A stretch of 64,000 bases of DNA from Aequorivita aurantiaca (lineage in GTDB: Bacteria > Bacteroidota > Bacteroidia > Flavobacteriales > Flavobacteriaceae). The notes beneath the pieces are model-generated. The model worked only from the letters and a program-made list of their open reading frames with translations, had not been told where the DNA came from and did no database searches. A program made the position numbers and the translations under genes. The stretch lies in the NCBI RefSeq assembly GCF_030410135.1, contig NZ_JAUGQQ010000007.1, positions 1-64,000 of the forward strand. Direction: 5' to 3'. Shown piece after piece: positions 1 through 8,618 of this stretch. Numbering within the stretch: the stretch's first letter is position 1; the number at the start of each line of letters is the position of its first letter.

Positions 1-956
1 AAAAAAAAAAGATTCCCGGCTTTCCCACTGCCCAAATCGAGGTTAAATGAAATATCATGGTAATTGGGTACAGCTGAAGTTCCCCCGGCACCTCCTGCCC
101 CTATCAAACCAATAAATGAATACCGTCCAGCAACTAAAAATGAACCATTCTTCTTCCCAAAAGGTCCCTCTGCATCCAATTCAACTCCAGAAAAAATACC
201 CAATTGCGCAGAAAATTCGTAATCGTCTATATTCCCGTTTCTAAAATCTAGGTCAAATACTCCCCCAATGGTATTTCCATATTCCGCCGGGAAGGCCGAC
301 GTGATAAAATCGGAATTCGCAAGCATATTGGGGTTCAACGCTGAGACTGGGCTACCCGTTGTTCCCGCGGTCGCAAAATGATTAGGGCTAGGAATGGGAA
401 TACCCTCTAAACGCCATAGAAGTCCTGAAGGGGAATTACCTCTCACAACTATATCATTTCTACCATCATTAGGGGTAGAGACTCCCGCAAAATTGGCGGC
501 CAATCGACCTACATCTGCTCTTCCGCCCGCAAACCGAGTAACTTCCTCAACTCCGAATTGCCGTACCGAAACTTTGGTCATTTCGTTTAATGCTCCGTCT
601 TGATTGGTTTCTGTGGAAAGCACCACCTCCTCCAATTGATTAAAGGCTTCCAACAATCCAACCTTCAAAAAAATATCCTTCCCTGAGCTAACTAAGATAT
701 CGGAAACTGTATTAGTTTCGAAACCGATATAGCTTATACGAATGGAATGTCTGCCTACGGGCACTTCTTCTAAGATAAACCTTCCATCAAAATCAGTAAT
801 CACCCCAGTCCCCTCTGCCAAATTGAGCAGTTCAATGGTCGCCCCTTCTAAAGGAAGTTCAGATTGTTTATCAATAACAACACCTTTTATGTTTCCTGTT
901 TGTGCTTGATGTCCGGAAACAACCAAAAGCATTAAAATATAAATTAAATTTTTCAT
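1..956 (-). CDS. TonB-dependent receptor with carboxypeptidase-regulatory-like N-terminus (partial, C-terminus outside window)
   Basis: The reverse strand reads open from ATG at 956 to the window edge, about 318 codons, with no stop. The protein begins with a short signal peptide (MKNLIYILMLLVVSG), then a CarboxypepD_reg-like domain (residues about 22-100: GVVIDKQSELPLEGA, then FDGRFILEEVPVGRHSI), then a plug-like region (DIVVRGNSPSGLLWRLEGIP, then SAFPAEYGNTIGGVFDLDFR). This is the usual order in Bacteroidota outer-membrane receptors that import nutrients with TonB energy. The barrel lies beyond the left edge, so the substrate cannot be inferred. It is divergent from the sensor kinase at 1208. 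Confidence 0.88.
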   Translation of the reverse strand, partial: MKNLIYILMLLVVSGHQAQTGNIKGVVIDKQSELPLEGATIELLNLAEGTGVITDFDGRFILEEVPVGRHSIRISYIGFETNTVSDILVSSGKDIFLKVGLLEAFNQLEEVVLSTETNQDGALNEMTKVSVRQFGVEEVTRFAGGRADVGRLAANFAGVSTPNDGRNDIVVRGNSPSGLLWRLEGIPIPSPNHFATAGTTGSPVSALNPNMLANSDFITSAFPAEYGNTIGGVFDLDFRNGNIDDYEFSAQLGIFSGVELDAEGPFGKKNGSFLVAGRYSFIGLIGAGGAGGTSAVPNYHDISFNLDLGSGKAGNLFF

Positions 957-1207
957 GACTAATCATTTTATAATCTGTTCAAAACTATATATATAAGATT
1001 TTGCTAAAGATCATATCTTCTTAAATTGTCAATAAACATATTGAATCATCAAAAAGAAAGTTGAATTGAATAAGAATGGTCATTTTAATGATTTTCAAAT
1101 CAAAGACAAATTTGCACGGTTCAACCCTTATTTTACCAGTTCAGGATATCGCCTTTTATCCAAATCACTTTTATAATTATCTTTAGCATCATTATTTTTT
1201 CAATAAA
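957..1207. other. Divergent intergenic region between receptor and sensor kinase
   Basis: This 251-base AT-rich spacer separates two divergent genes. It holds a TAnnTTTG element for the leftward receptor gene (listed separately) and a near match, TATCTTTA, about 25 bases before the kinase start. I see no gene or stable hairpin in it. Confidence 0.6.
980..987 (-). promoter_or_regulatory. Putative -7 promoter element of TonB receptor
   Basis: The reverse strand reads TAGTTTTG, a full match to the Bacteroidota -7 consensus TAnnTTTG, 24 bases before the ATG at 956. I found no good TTG element at the usual distance upstream. Confidence 0.4.
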
Positions 1208-2293
1208 ATGTCCGTAAAGTCTGGATTTAATCTAAAAAAACTCGGGTTGCAGGTGCTTATCGCCCTAATAATCTATTTAGTAGTCAAATGGACAATGTTT
1301 ACCAATACCTTTGGTAAAGAATCATTTGATCCCACTTCACTCTTTTATTTAATTAGCGCACTTGTCTTTATTATCGGAACTTGGACAGTTAATGACTGGC
1401 TTGTCTACAGACAAGTAAAATCAGGAAAAAGCATTAATTTTTCCAGCGGTGTACGTTTATTACTTGTAAACTTTATTATTGTACTTCCCGTTTGTACGAT
1501 TGTTTATTATTTGTCTAATTATGTTTTTGCCGAAGCTATTTTTTTGCAAAAACATGAAAACCCCGCATTCAATTTTAGGATTGATGTGCTGCGAGCAGCA
1601 ATCATTGCACTAAGTATAATTGTTTTCAACCTTTTTTATCACTCTATGCAACAAAAAAAAGATATGGAGCGTACAATGGATCGCTTACAAAAGGAATTGG
1701 TAACCTCAAAATACCAATTGTTGAAAAATCAGATCAGCCCCCATTTTTTGTTCAATAGTTTTAATACGCTCACAGGATTGATGTACGAGGATAGAGATTT
1801 GGCTTCAGATTTTGTAACTAGGCTGGCCTTGAGTTACCGCTATATATTGGACAATGGAGAGGAAGATATGGTACCTTTAAAAAAAGAGCTTGATTTTCTC
1901 GATGCGTTTATTTTTATGATGAATGTAAGGCACGAAGGTGCCATAGATATAAAGATAAAAATTTTGGTCGATCCAAATATGTTTATGATCCCTACACTTT
2001 CGTTGCAAATGTTGGTCGAAAATGCTTTAAAACACAACTATTTTTCAAAAGAAAAACCGCTTTCAATCCGTATAGAAACTGTTGCTAGCATGTCCATAGT
2101 GGTCATTAATAACCTACGAAAACGGGATACAGCGGAAGCTTCCACTAAACTGGGAATTGCCAACATAAAAAAAAGATATTCGTTCTATACCGATCAAGAA
2201 GTTACGACGGGGACAACTAAAGGTTTTTTTACGGTTACAATGCCCTTGTTAACCAAAAACGCATTTGAAACTTCTGTGTTGTCGTTATCTTAA
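1208..2293 (+). CDS. LytS/YehU-family sensor histidine kinase
   Basis: A 361-residue membrane kinase. Four hydrophobic segments (about residues 13-30, 43-61, 83-104 and 127-145) are followed by a short coiled coil and a His_kinase domain with phospho-acceptor H179 in QISPHFLFNSFN, typical of the LytS family. The ATPase part carries LQMLVENALKHN (N box) and GIANIKKRY. The partner regulator begins 12 bases downstream, so the two form a two-component system. The signal sensed is unknown. No extracellular binding domain is visible, so sensing may be in or near the membrane. Confidence 0.9.
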   Translation: MSVKSGFNLKKLGLQVLIALIIYLVVKWTMFTNTFGKESFDPTSLFYLISALVFIIGTWTVNDWLVYRQVKSGKSINFSSGVRLLLVNFIIVLPVCTIVYYLSNYVFAEAIFLQKHENPAFNFRIDVLRAAIIALSIIVFNLFYHSMQQKKDMERTMDRLQKELVTSKYQLLKNQISPHFLFNSFNTLTGLMYEDRDLASDFVTRLALSYRYILDNGEEDMVPLKKELDFLDAFIFMMNVRHEGAIDIKIKILVDPNMFMIPTLSLQMLVENALKHNYFSKEKPLSIRIETVASMSIVVINNLRKRDTAEASTKLGIANIKKRYSFYTDQEVTTGTTKGFFTVTMPLLTKNAFETSVLSLS

Positions 2294-2305
2294 TAATATT
2301 ATAGT

Positions 2306-3064
2306 ATGAAAGCAGTAATTGTTGAAGATGAGAGTATAGCTTCAAGACGTCTGGCGCAATTGATAGGTGAGCTGGCGCCCGATGTCGAAATTGTTGCCCA
2401 ATTGATATCGGTTGAAAACGGAATACAATGGTTTAAAAAAAATGAACTTCCAGACCTAATATTCTTGGATATTCAGTTGAACGATGGATATGGGTTTGAT
2501 ATTCTGGATACTTTGAAAGACCACCCCCCCATAATTTTTACCACTGCTTATAACGAATATGCCTTGCGTGGCTTCAAATATAACGGATTGGATTATCTAT
2601 TAAAACCCATTGATAAAAAAGATCTTAAGTCTGCTTTAGAAAAGTACCGTAAGTCTAACGATAAACAAATAGATTTTTGGGAGCAGGGAAAAATGAATCA
2701 AATTAAACAATTGTTCAACAAAGAGTATAAACATCGCTTTATGGTCAAAGTGGGCAACCATTTTAAGTCTCTTAATGTGGATGATATTGCCTATTTCAAA
2801 TCGAATGAAGGACTTATTTTTCTCCACGTACACAACGGAAAAACCTTTCCGGTTGAATATACAATCGACCAATTGGAAAAAATATTGGATCCCATACAGT
2901 TTTTTAGGATCAATCGAAAATTTATGGTGTCGGTCAAGGCCGTCGTCGAAATACACAGTTATTTCAATAGCAGATTGTTGCTGAAATTAGATCCGAAAGA
3001 AAATGATCAGGTCATCGTTTCAAGAGAAAGATGCAGCAATTTTAAGCGGTGGCTCGATCTTTAA
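2306..3064 (+). CDS. LytTR-family response regulator
   Basis: A 252-residue regulator with an N-terminal receiver domain (acidic pair E7/D8, phospho-acceptor D55 in LIFLDIQL, and K102 in LKPIDKKDL) and a C-terminal LytTR DNA-binding domain from about residue 140 (RFMVKVGNHFKSLNVDDIAY, then FFRINRKFMVSVKAV). It lies 12 bases after the histidine kinase and should be co-transcribed with it. LytTR regulators bind direct repeats upstream of their targets. No target can be named from this window. Confidence 0.92.
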   Translation: MKAVIVEDESIASRRLAQLIGELAPDVEIVAQLISVENGIQWFKKNELPDLIFLDIQLNDGYGFDILDTLKDHPPIIFTTAYNEYALRGFKYNGLDYLLKPIDKKDLKSALEKYRKSNDKQIDFWEQGKMNQIKQLFNKEYKHRFMVKVGNHFKSLNVDDIAYFKSNEGLIFLHVHNGKTFPVEYTIDQLEKILDPIQFFRINRKFMVSVKAVVEIHSYFNSRLLLKLDPKENDQVIVSRERCSNFKRWLDL

Positions 3065-3535
3065 TATTGAACTGCAAAATATGGACGAGGCAAGAGAGAT
3101 CCTTTGGGGTCTCAACGCAACCTATGTTATATTCATCGTGAACTATCTGCATTGGTGCAATCGTAAAAAATGCAGTCAATAAGGTAAATATTCAAGTATC
3201 TGCAACATCCCATTTGGGAACCTGAATCAGGCGTAGAATTAGGCTATAACTAAAACAAAGTTTTCAATATTATTTAATGAATAATGCTACCACATCATAC
3301 TTATTAAATTGTAAATCTTAAAAAGTCACCTATTCGGTGAGCAAGAAAAACAAGGGTCTTGAAACTCCCTCTTCACGGTGCAATGAGCAGCTACATTCTA
3401 GTTCCTCAGGCCTTCTAAATAAATATTTTAATAAAAATTTAATTATAAAATTTGATGCATACTGTTTAAAATGAAGTAGTGTTGACGTTTTATAAGAAAA
3501 AAAGGAGATTATCTATATTATGAAGATATTATAAA
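3065..3535. other. AT-rich intergenic region without recognised gene
   Basis: About 470 bases follow the LytTR gene. The only open frame I see is a 33-codon stretch from ATG 3081 to TAA at 3182 (starting MDEAREILWGL), with a short hydrophobic middle and no recognisable family. I do not call it a gene. The rest is AT-rich with no convincing structure until the promoter element at 3536. Confidence 0.5.
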
Positions 3536-3543
3536 TATATTTG
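3536..3543 (+). promoter_or_regulatory. Putative -7 element upstream of small RNA
   Basis: TATATTTG matches TAnnTTTG exactly. It would place a transcript start near 3550, with a strong terminator at 3664-3694. No TTG is seen at the ideal upstream spacing. Confidence 0.35.
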
Positions 3544-3549
3544 TGCTCC

Positions 3550-3694
3550 GAAAGTAATTATTGACATATTGGTTCACAATTCGTCAACACGAATTAAAAA
3601 AATTAGCAGATGTCCCGCTGTATCTGGGCCTAAGGGATTAGGTTCAGACCCCAGGCAGGTCACAAAAAGTTAAACATCGCGTTTAACTTTTTTT
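3550..3694 (+). ncRNA. Candidate small structured RNA of about 145 nt
   Basis: This stretch has no meaningful open frame but has the layout of a small RNA gene: a TAnnTTTG element just upstream, internal hairpins and an intrinsic terminator at the end. The clearest fold is a two-part stem around 3628-3658, where CTGGG pairs with CCCAG, CCTAA pairs with TTAGG, and the loop is GGGA (a GNRA tetraloop). A second short stem, TTGAC/GTCAA, sits near 3561-3585. It lacks the SRP RNA core and a tmRNA tag frame. A flavobacterial 6S-type RNA remains possible, but I could not confirm it. Confidence 0.35.
3664..3694 (+). terminator. Strong intrinsic terminator
   Basis: A 12-bp perfect stem (AAAAAGTTAAAC with GTTTAACTTTTT), loop ATCGC, runs directly into a T run. 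It ends the candidate small RNA and lies 13 bases before the tRNA gene. Confidence 0.8.
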
Positions 3695-3707
3695 GTTTTA
3701 GGCATTC

Positions 3708-3790
3708 ACCCGGGTGCTGGAATTGGTAGACAGGCATGGTTGAGGGCCATGTGTCCTACGGACGTGTGGGTTCAAGTCCCATCCCGGGTA
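3708..3790 (+). tRNA. tRNA-Leu (anticodon GAG)
   Basis: An 83-base class II tRNA. The acceptor arms ACCCGGG and CCCGGGT pair fully, followed by discriminator A. The D arm contains AATTGGTAGA. The anticodon stem CATGG/CCATG encloses loop TTGAGGG, giving anticodon GAG (decodes CUC and CUU). The long variable arm GTCC-TAC-GGAC is diagnostic of Leu/Ser-type tRNAs. The T arm is GTGGG-TTCAAGT-CCCAT. The 3' CCA is not encoded. Confidence 0.96.
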
Positions 3791-3921
3791 CTTTAATATC
3801 AAGAATCTTTTCGCTTTGCATTTTCGGATATTATTCTGTACCTCTGTTTAGAGTTATTAGCTCTTAAGTAAACATTCTCACATCTTTTTAGTATTTTCAC
3901 CCAGCTATAAATTTATCTTCC

Positions 3922-4824
3922 GTGGTCAAAACTCAATTTGGAATTAAGGACTTGGAAAACCTGTCGAATGTTAAAGCCCATACTATTAGGATTTGGGAAA
4001 AACGTTACAATCTTCTTGAGCCGGACAGAACCGACACTAATATTAGGAAATACAATATTGAAAATCTGAAAAAGCTTTTGAATGTGGCTTACCTTTACCA
4101 CGCCGGCCATAAAATTTCAAAAATTGCAAGTTTAGATGCATCGGAAATTCAGGTGTTAATACAAAATAGCATCAATGGGGTGGATTCCCAATATTTGGGA
4201 AATGTTTTTAAATCTGCAATGTTTGAGTTTGACGGCGATTTGTTTGATGCTACCCTAGAAAAAATTTTGAAAAAAAAATCCTTCAGAGAAACATTCTCAG
4301 AAGTGTTTGTTCCCATACTTAACGAAACTGGAATTCTGTGGCATTCTGGATCCATAGATCCTTCCCACGAACATTTTATTTCGGAAAAAATCAAGCATTC
4401 CATCATTCAATTTAGCGGCAAACATAAAAAAGTCGCTTCAGAAAGATCCTCCACCCTTTTTGCACTTTATCTTCCTTATAAAGAAATTCACGAAATTGGT
4501 TTGCTTTATGCAAATTACGAATTGGTTTCCGCTGGTTACAGAACTGTTTTCTTAGGCGCAAACATTCCCTCAGACAGCTTGAAACACCTTTTAAAAACTA
4601 AGACAAAGGTTATTTTTATAACCTACTTTACAGTTCTTCCAGAAAATGATAATCTCGAAAAATATCTTTTGGATTTTCAAAAGGAAATTCTTGCCGAAGG
4701 CGGTAGCGAACTTTGGGTGTTAGGTCCCAAGGCGGAAAAAAATATTAAGAAGTCAAAAAATATTATCCTGTTTAAAGATCTCAGACAATTTCAAGAACAT
4801 ATCGAAATTTTCCCCTTTGAATAA
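3922..4824 (+). CDS. MerR-family regulator with B12-binding domain (CarH/LitR-like photoreceptor candidate)
   Basis: A 300-residue protein from a GTG start. Residues 5-70 form a MerR winged helix-turn-helix (FGIKDLENLSNVKAHTIRIW). The middle helical part holds W140 and E150-H151, matching the Wx9EH motif that covers adenosylcobalamin in CarH and LitR. The C-terminal B12-binding (Rossmann) domain has E188-x-H190-x-x-G193, a variant of the DxHxxG motif that supplies the lower cobalt ligand. Family members repress carotenoid genes in the dark, and light breaks the cobalamin-carbon bond and releases DNA. It stands immediately before crtI-crtB-crtZ-crtYcd, which fits that role. The replacement of D by E in the motif is the one oddity. 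Confidence 0.88.
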   Translation: MVKTQFGIKDLENLSNVKAHTIRIWEKRYNLLEPDRTDTNIRKYNIENLKKLLNVAYLYHAGHKISKIASLDASEIQVLIQNSINGVDSQYLGNVFKSAMFEFDGDLFDATLEKILKKKSFRETFSEVFVPILNETGILWHSGSIDPSHEHFISEKIKHSIIQFSGKHKKVASERSSTLFALYLPYKEIHEIGLLYANYELVSAGYRTVFLGANIPSDSLKHLLKTKTKVIFITYFTVLPENDNLEKYLLDFQKEILAEGGSELWVLGPKAEKNIKKSKNIILFKDLRQFQEHIEIFPFE

Positions 4825-4887
4825 TAATCTGTAACTACTGCATAAAAGGTATTATTAAATAAAAGCCAAAATTTATAACCGACCTTC

Positions 4888-4921
4888 TTTTTGTTTAATA
4901 TATTTTTAATTTTGTTAAACA
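4888..4921 (+). promoter_or_regulatory. crtI promoter with overlapping inverted repeat (candidate CarH-type operator)
   Basis: TAATTTTG at 4907-4914 matches TAnnTTTG and lies only 9 bases before the crtI ATG at 4924, implying a very short or absent leader. A perfect inverted repeat, TGTTTAA (4892-4898) and TTAAACA (4915-4921), brackets it. Each arm contains TnnACA on one strand, similar to the core I recall for CarH half-sites. Binding by the adjacent regulator is inferred. Confidence 0.45.
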
Positions 4922-4923
4922 GT

Positions 4924-6387
4924 ATGAAAAAAATTACCATAATTGGCTCCGGTTTTTCCGCTCTCTCAGCCTCCTGTTATCTAGCGAAGGCGGGATATAA
5001 TGTAACAATTCTTGAAAAAAATAGTACCATCGGCGGGCGGGCACGGCAGTTAAAAAAGGATGGTTTTACTTTTGATATGGGCCCCACCTGGTATTGGATG
5101 CCGGATGTTTTTGAGCGTTTTTTCGCCGATTTCGGAAAGAAACCATCGGATTATTATTCTTTACAAAAATTAAATCCCGCCTACCGCGTATTCTTCGGAA
5201 CGGATGATTTTATAACAATTGAAGATTCCATCGAAAAAATTTGCAAAACATTTGAAACTGAAGAAAAGGGCAGTTCTGCCAAACTCAGAAAATTTATGCA
5301 CGCTGCGCTGGACAATTATGAAATAGCCATAAAAAATTTGGTATATCGTCCGGGAATTTCTCCAATGGAGCTCATTAATACCAAAACCATGAGCAAAATA
5401 GGGCAGTTTTTCAGCACTGTCAGTAAAGAAGTTAGAAAGGATTTCAACAACCCAAAGTTAATTTCAATTTTAGAGTTTCCGGTTTTATTCTTGGGCGCCA
5501 AACCTTCCAAGACACCGGCATTTTATAATTTTATGAACTATGCCGATTTCGGCCTCGGCACCTTTCATCCGAAGGATGGAATGTTTTCAGTAGTAAACGG
5601 AATAAAAAATCTTGCGGAAGAATTAGGGGTGACCATCAAAACGAACCAAAATGTTGAAAAAATATTCGTTCAAAATGGAAAAGCATCAGCCTTAGTTATA
5701 AACGGCGAAACGGTAACGACTGATATAGTTTTGAGTGGCGCAGATTATCATCATACCGAAAGCCTTTTGAATTCTGAATATCGCCAATATTCCGAAACAT
5801 ATTGGAATAAAAAAACCTTTGCTCCTGCTGCGCTAATGTTCTACGTTGGGTTCAACAAGAAAATCGACAATGTATCCCATCATACCTTATTTTTTGATGT
5901 GGATTTTGAAAAGCATTCCAAGGAAATTTATGACGTTCCGCAATGGCCAGAGGATCCACTATTTTACGCAAGTTTTCCTTCAAAAACAGATGAAACCGCC
6001 GCACCCAATGGGATGGATGCTGGAATTTTCTTAATTCCATTGGCACCTGGATTGGACGATATACCAGAAATTCGCGAAGAATACTTTGATAAAATTATGA
6101 TGCGTTTTGAGAAATTGACCAACCAAGAGGTTAAAAAATACGTTATATTTAAAGAGTCATTTTGCATAAATGATTTCGTTTCCCAATACAACAGCTATAA
6201 AGGAAACGCCTATGGCCTGGCCAATACTTTGTTACAAACAGCTTTTTTGAGACCGAAACTTAAAAGCGGGAAGGTGCAAAATTTATTCTTTACAGGACAG
6301 TTAACCGTTCCTGGTCCAGGAGTTCCCCCAGCTCTGATTTCTGGAAAATTGGTGGCAGGATTAATTGAAAAAGAAAACAGAAATTGA
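4924..6387 (+). CDS. crtI: Phytoene desaturase
   Basis: A 487-residue FAD enzyme that desaturates phytoene toward lycopene. The N-terminal dinucleotide fold (MKKITIIGSGFSALSASC, with acidic end LEKN at about residue 34 and GGRARQL) and the C-terminal FAD motif (LFFTGQLTVPGPGVPPALIS) are those of the CrtI family. I chose the ATG at 4924, because an in-frame start at 4891 would add 11 residues unlike the family and would overlap the promoter. It shares TTGA with crtB, so translation is probably coupled. Confidence 0.93.
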   Translation: MKKITIIGSGFSALSASCYLAKAGYNVTILEKNSTIGGRARQLKKDGFTFDMGPTWYWMPDVFERFFADFGKKPSDYYSLQKLNPAYRVFFGTDDFITIEDSIEKICKTFETEEKGSSAKLRKFMHAALDNYEIAIKNLVYRPGISPMELINTKTMSKIGQFFSTVSKEVRKDFNNPKLISILEFPVLFLGAKPSKTPAFYNFMNYADFGLGTFHPKDGMFSVVNGIKNLAEELGVTIKTNQNVEKIFVQNGKASALVINGETVTTDIVLSGADYHHTESLLNSEYRQYSETYWNKKTFAPAALMFYVGFNKKIDNVSHHTLFFDVDFEKHSKEIYDVPQWPEDPLFYASFPSKTDETAAPNGMDAGIFLIPLAPGLDDIPEIREEYFDKIMMRFEKLTNQEVKKYVIFKESFCINDFVSQYNSYKGNAYGLANTLLQTAFLRPKLKSGKVQNLFFTGQLTVPGPGVPPALISGKLVAGLIEKENRN

Positions 6388-7226
6388 AAGAACTTTTTGA
6401 CATAGTATCTGAATCCTGCAGCAAAAAGGTAACTGAAACTTACAGCACATCTTTTTCCTGGGCTACGCGTATGCTGGGGCCTTCCATTCGGCAAGATATT
6501 TACAATATCTATGGTTTTGTTCGATTTGCGGATGAAATAGTTGATTCCTTCCACAATTATGAAAAGGAAATTCTTTTTAACCGTTTCGAAACATCACTTG
6601 AAGAAGCACTCCATGACCGCATAAGCCTTAACCCGATTCTAAACTCTTTTCAGAAAACGGTTTATAAATATAATATTGATACCGATTTAATACATGTATT
6701 TATGGAAAGCATGCGGTGGGATCTGACGAAAAACAATTATGCCACTGAACAAGAATTCAACCAATACATTTATGGTTCGGCCGATGTAGTGGGCTTGATG
6801 TGTCTAAAGGTTTTTGTTAAGGGTGACGAAAGAAAATACAACGATTTGAAACAAGCCGCAATGAATTTAGGTTCAGCATTTCAAAAAGTGAATTTTCTGC
6901 GCGATTTGAAAGAAGATCATGAAATTCTGAGTCGGTCCTATTTTCCCAACACCAACTTAAATTCCCTAAATGAACTTTCCAAACAGCGGATTATAGATGA
7001 GATAGACCAAAATTTCAACAAAGGTTACCAAGGTATTTTGTTATTGCCACCAGAGGCAAAACTGGGAGTTTTCATTGCCTATCGATATTATAGGCGGCTG
7101 TTAAAAAAGCTACAGCAAACTCCCGCCGTAGAAATTAAAAACGCGAGAATCCGAGTGCCGAACATTGAAAAAATCGGCCTGTTGACACGAAGCTATGTGA
7201 AATATCAATTAAATTTGGTGAAATAA
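6384..7226 (+). CDS. crtB: Phytoene synthase
   Basis: A 280-residue squalene/phytoene synthase family enzyme condensing two geranylgeranyl diphosphates to phytoene. Both aspartate-rich motifs are visible: D50-EIV-D54 in FVRFADEIVDSF and NFLRDLKEDHE near residue 176. The start is TTG, overlapping the crtI stop by four bases (TTGA). An ATG 28 codons in would cut off conserved sequence. The GGPP synthase gene (crtE) is not in this window. Confidence 0.93.
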   Translation: MKELFDIVSESCSKKVTETYSTSFSWATRMLGPSIRQDIYNIYGFVRFADEIVDSFHNYEKEILFNRFETSLEEALHDRISLNPILNSFQKTVYKYNIDTDLIHVFMESMRWDLTKNNYATEQEFNQYIYGSADVVGLMCLKVFVKGDERKYNDLKQAAMNLGSAFQKVNFLRDLKEDHEILSRSYFPNTNLNSLNELSKQRIIDEIDQNFNKGYQGILLLPPEAKLGVFIAYRYYRRLLKKLQQTPAVEIKNARIRVPNIEKIGLLTRSYVKYQLNLVK

Positions 7227-7341
7227 TTAAACTATCTTTTTCAAAACAATAAGCATTGAAGAATTAGAAAAAACATTTTCCATCAAACTCCAAAATTCAA
7301 ATCCAGCTTTAATTTATCCCAATTAAATAAAACATAAAATA

Positions 7342-7791
7342 ATGACTATCGTTCTTTGGATATTAATTTTCATTTGCACATTCTGCATTATGGAATTTAT
7401 GGCATGGTTCACCCATAAATATATTATGCACGGATTTCTATGGAATTTGCACAAAGATCACCACCACAAGGATCACGGAAGTTGGTGGGAGCGCAATGAT
7501 TATTTCTTTCTTTTCTACGCTTTGGTAAGTATTGGATGTTTTATTGGGTGGAGTTACTACGGCTTTTGGGCGGGCCTTCCCATTGGCCTTGGAATTTTCG
7601 CCTACGGGGTGGCCTATTTTATTGTCCATGATATTTTTATCCATCAAAGGTTCAAAATATTCAGAAATGCGAACAATCGTTATGCGCGCGGAATTAGGCG
7701 CGCACACAAAATGCACCACAAACATTTGGGAAAGGAAAAAGGCGAGTGTTTCGGAATGTTATTTCCGCCTTTAAAATATTTCAAAAAATAA
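7342..7791 (+). CDS. crtZ: Beta-carotene 3-hydroxylase
   Basis: A 149-residue membrane di-iron hydroxylase of the fatty-acid-hydroxylase superfamily. Histidine boxes are clear: HKYIMH, HKDHHHKDH, HDIFIH and HKMHHKH. The protein has about four hydrophobic segments. CrtZ hydroxylates both beta rings, giving zeaxanthin. It lies 115 bases after crtB and 3 bases before the cyclase gene, in the same direction. Confidence 0.9.
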   Translation: MTIVLWILIFICTFCIMEFMAWFTHKYIMHGFLWNLHKDHHHKDHGSWWERNDYFFLFYALVSIGCFIGWSYYGFWAGLPIGLGIFAYGVAYFIVHDIFIHQRFKIFRNANNRYARGIRRAHKMHHKHLGKEKGECFGMLFPPLKYFKK

Positions 7792-7794
7792 ATT

Positions 7795-8499
7795 ATGTGG
7801 CATCTCTATTTAGTGTTGGATATAGCTTCATTAAGTATTCCCTTTCTATTCAGCTTTCATCCAAAACTTAAATTTTATAAACTTTGGAAATACTTTTTTC
7901 CCGCCACTTTCATAATGATGGTAATTTTTATTCCGTGGGATATGATTTTTACGCATCACGGCTTTTGGGGATTCAATGATAGATACCTTTCAGGCATCAA
8001 TTGGGGAAACCTTCCAATGGAGGAATGGCTATTCTTTATTTGTATTCCTTATGCCTGCCTCTTTACTATTTACGCCTTCAAAAATTTATTGCCGAAGTTT
8101 TCATTTTCGAACCGCGTTACTGCCATTGTATATTTTTCACTTCAAACCCTATTGATCGTTTCCCTGCTTTACTTTTATAATCTGTGGTATACGGCAATCA
8201 ACTTCGGCTATGCAATCCTATTGTTGGGGCTGGTCTATAATTTTAAAAGGGAAGCATTGAATGTGTTTTTCCCGATATTCCTTAACCTTTTAATTCCCTT
8301 TTTTATTGTGAACGGATTCCTAACCGGAAGTTGGATAAACGAACAAGTAGTGTGGTACAATGATGCGGAAAACCTCGGTATCCGGCTGGGCACCGTCCCC
8401 ATAGAAGATAGTATTTACGCTTTGAGCATGTTGCTGACTGTATATGTATTAATGGAAAAGTTTAGGCAGAAAAAAGCCTTAAAGAATTGCGCAGATTAG
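7795..8499 (+). CDS. Lycopene beta-cyclase, CrtYcd (fused heterodimeric) type
   Basis: A 234-residue protein with about seven membrane segments. It contains the two repeated lycopene-cyclase-domain signatures LPMEEWLFF (about residue 74) and VPIEDSIYAL (about residue 200), which identify the CrtYc/CrtYd family in a single chain, as is usual in Flavobacteria. It begins 3 bases after crtZ. With crtI, crtB and crtZ it completes a route from GGPP to zeaxanthin. No ketolase gene (crtW) is present here. Confidence 0.88.
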   Translation: MWHLYLVLDIASLSIPFLFSFHPKLKFYKLWKYFFPATFIMMVIFIPWDMIFTHHGFWGFNDRYLSGINWGNLPMEEWLFFICIPYACLFTIYAFKNLLPKFSFSNRVTAIVYFSLQTLLIVSLLYFYNLWYTAINFGYAILLLGLVYNFKREALNVFFPIFLNLLIPFFIVNGFLTGSWINEQVVWYNDAENLGIRLGTVPIEDSIYALSMLLTVYVLMEKFRQKKALKNCAD

Positions 8500-8618
8500 A
8501 CAATTTCCTCCATAAAAATCGGCAAATTAACGGTATTAAAATTTCATAAACAATAGAATTTTGAATGTAAATCAATTGAGTTTTTGCATTACATTTAAAC
8601 AAAAAAATTCTATCCTTT

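Noticed and set aside
3081-3182. 33-codon open frame after the LytTR gene
   Set aside because: Too short, no family, no promoter or conserved context visible.
3550-3694. SRP RNA, tmRNA or RNase P RNA
   Set aside because: The SRP GGAA-loop core, a tmRNA tag frame and RNase P conserved regions are all missing.
4891-4923. Upstream start for crtI
   Set aside because: It would add MFNIFLILLNS before the conserved FAD motif and overlap the TAnnTTTG element and inverted repeat.
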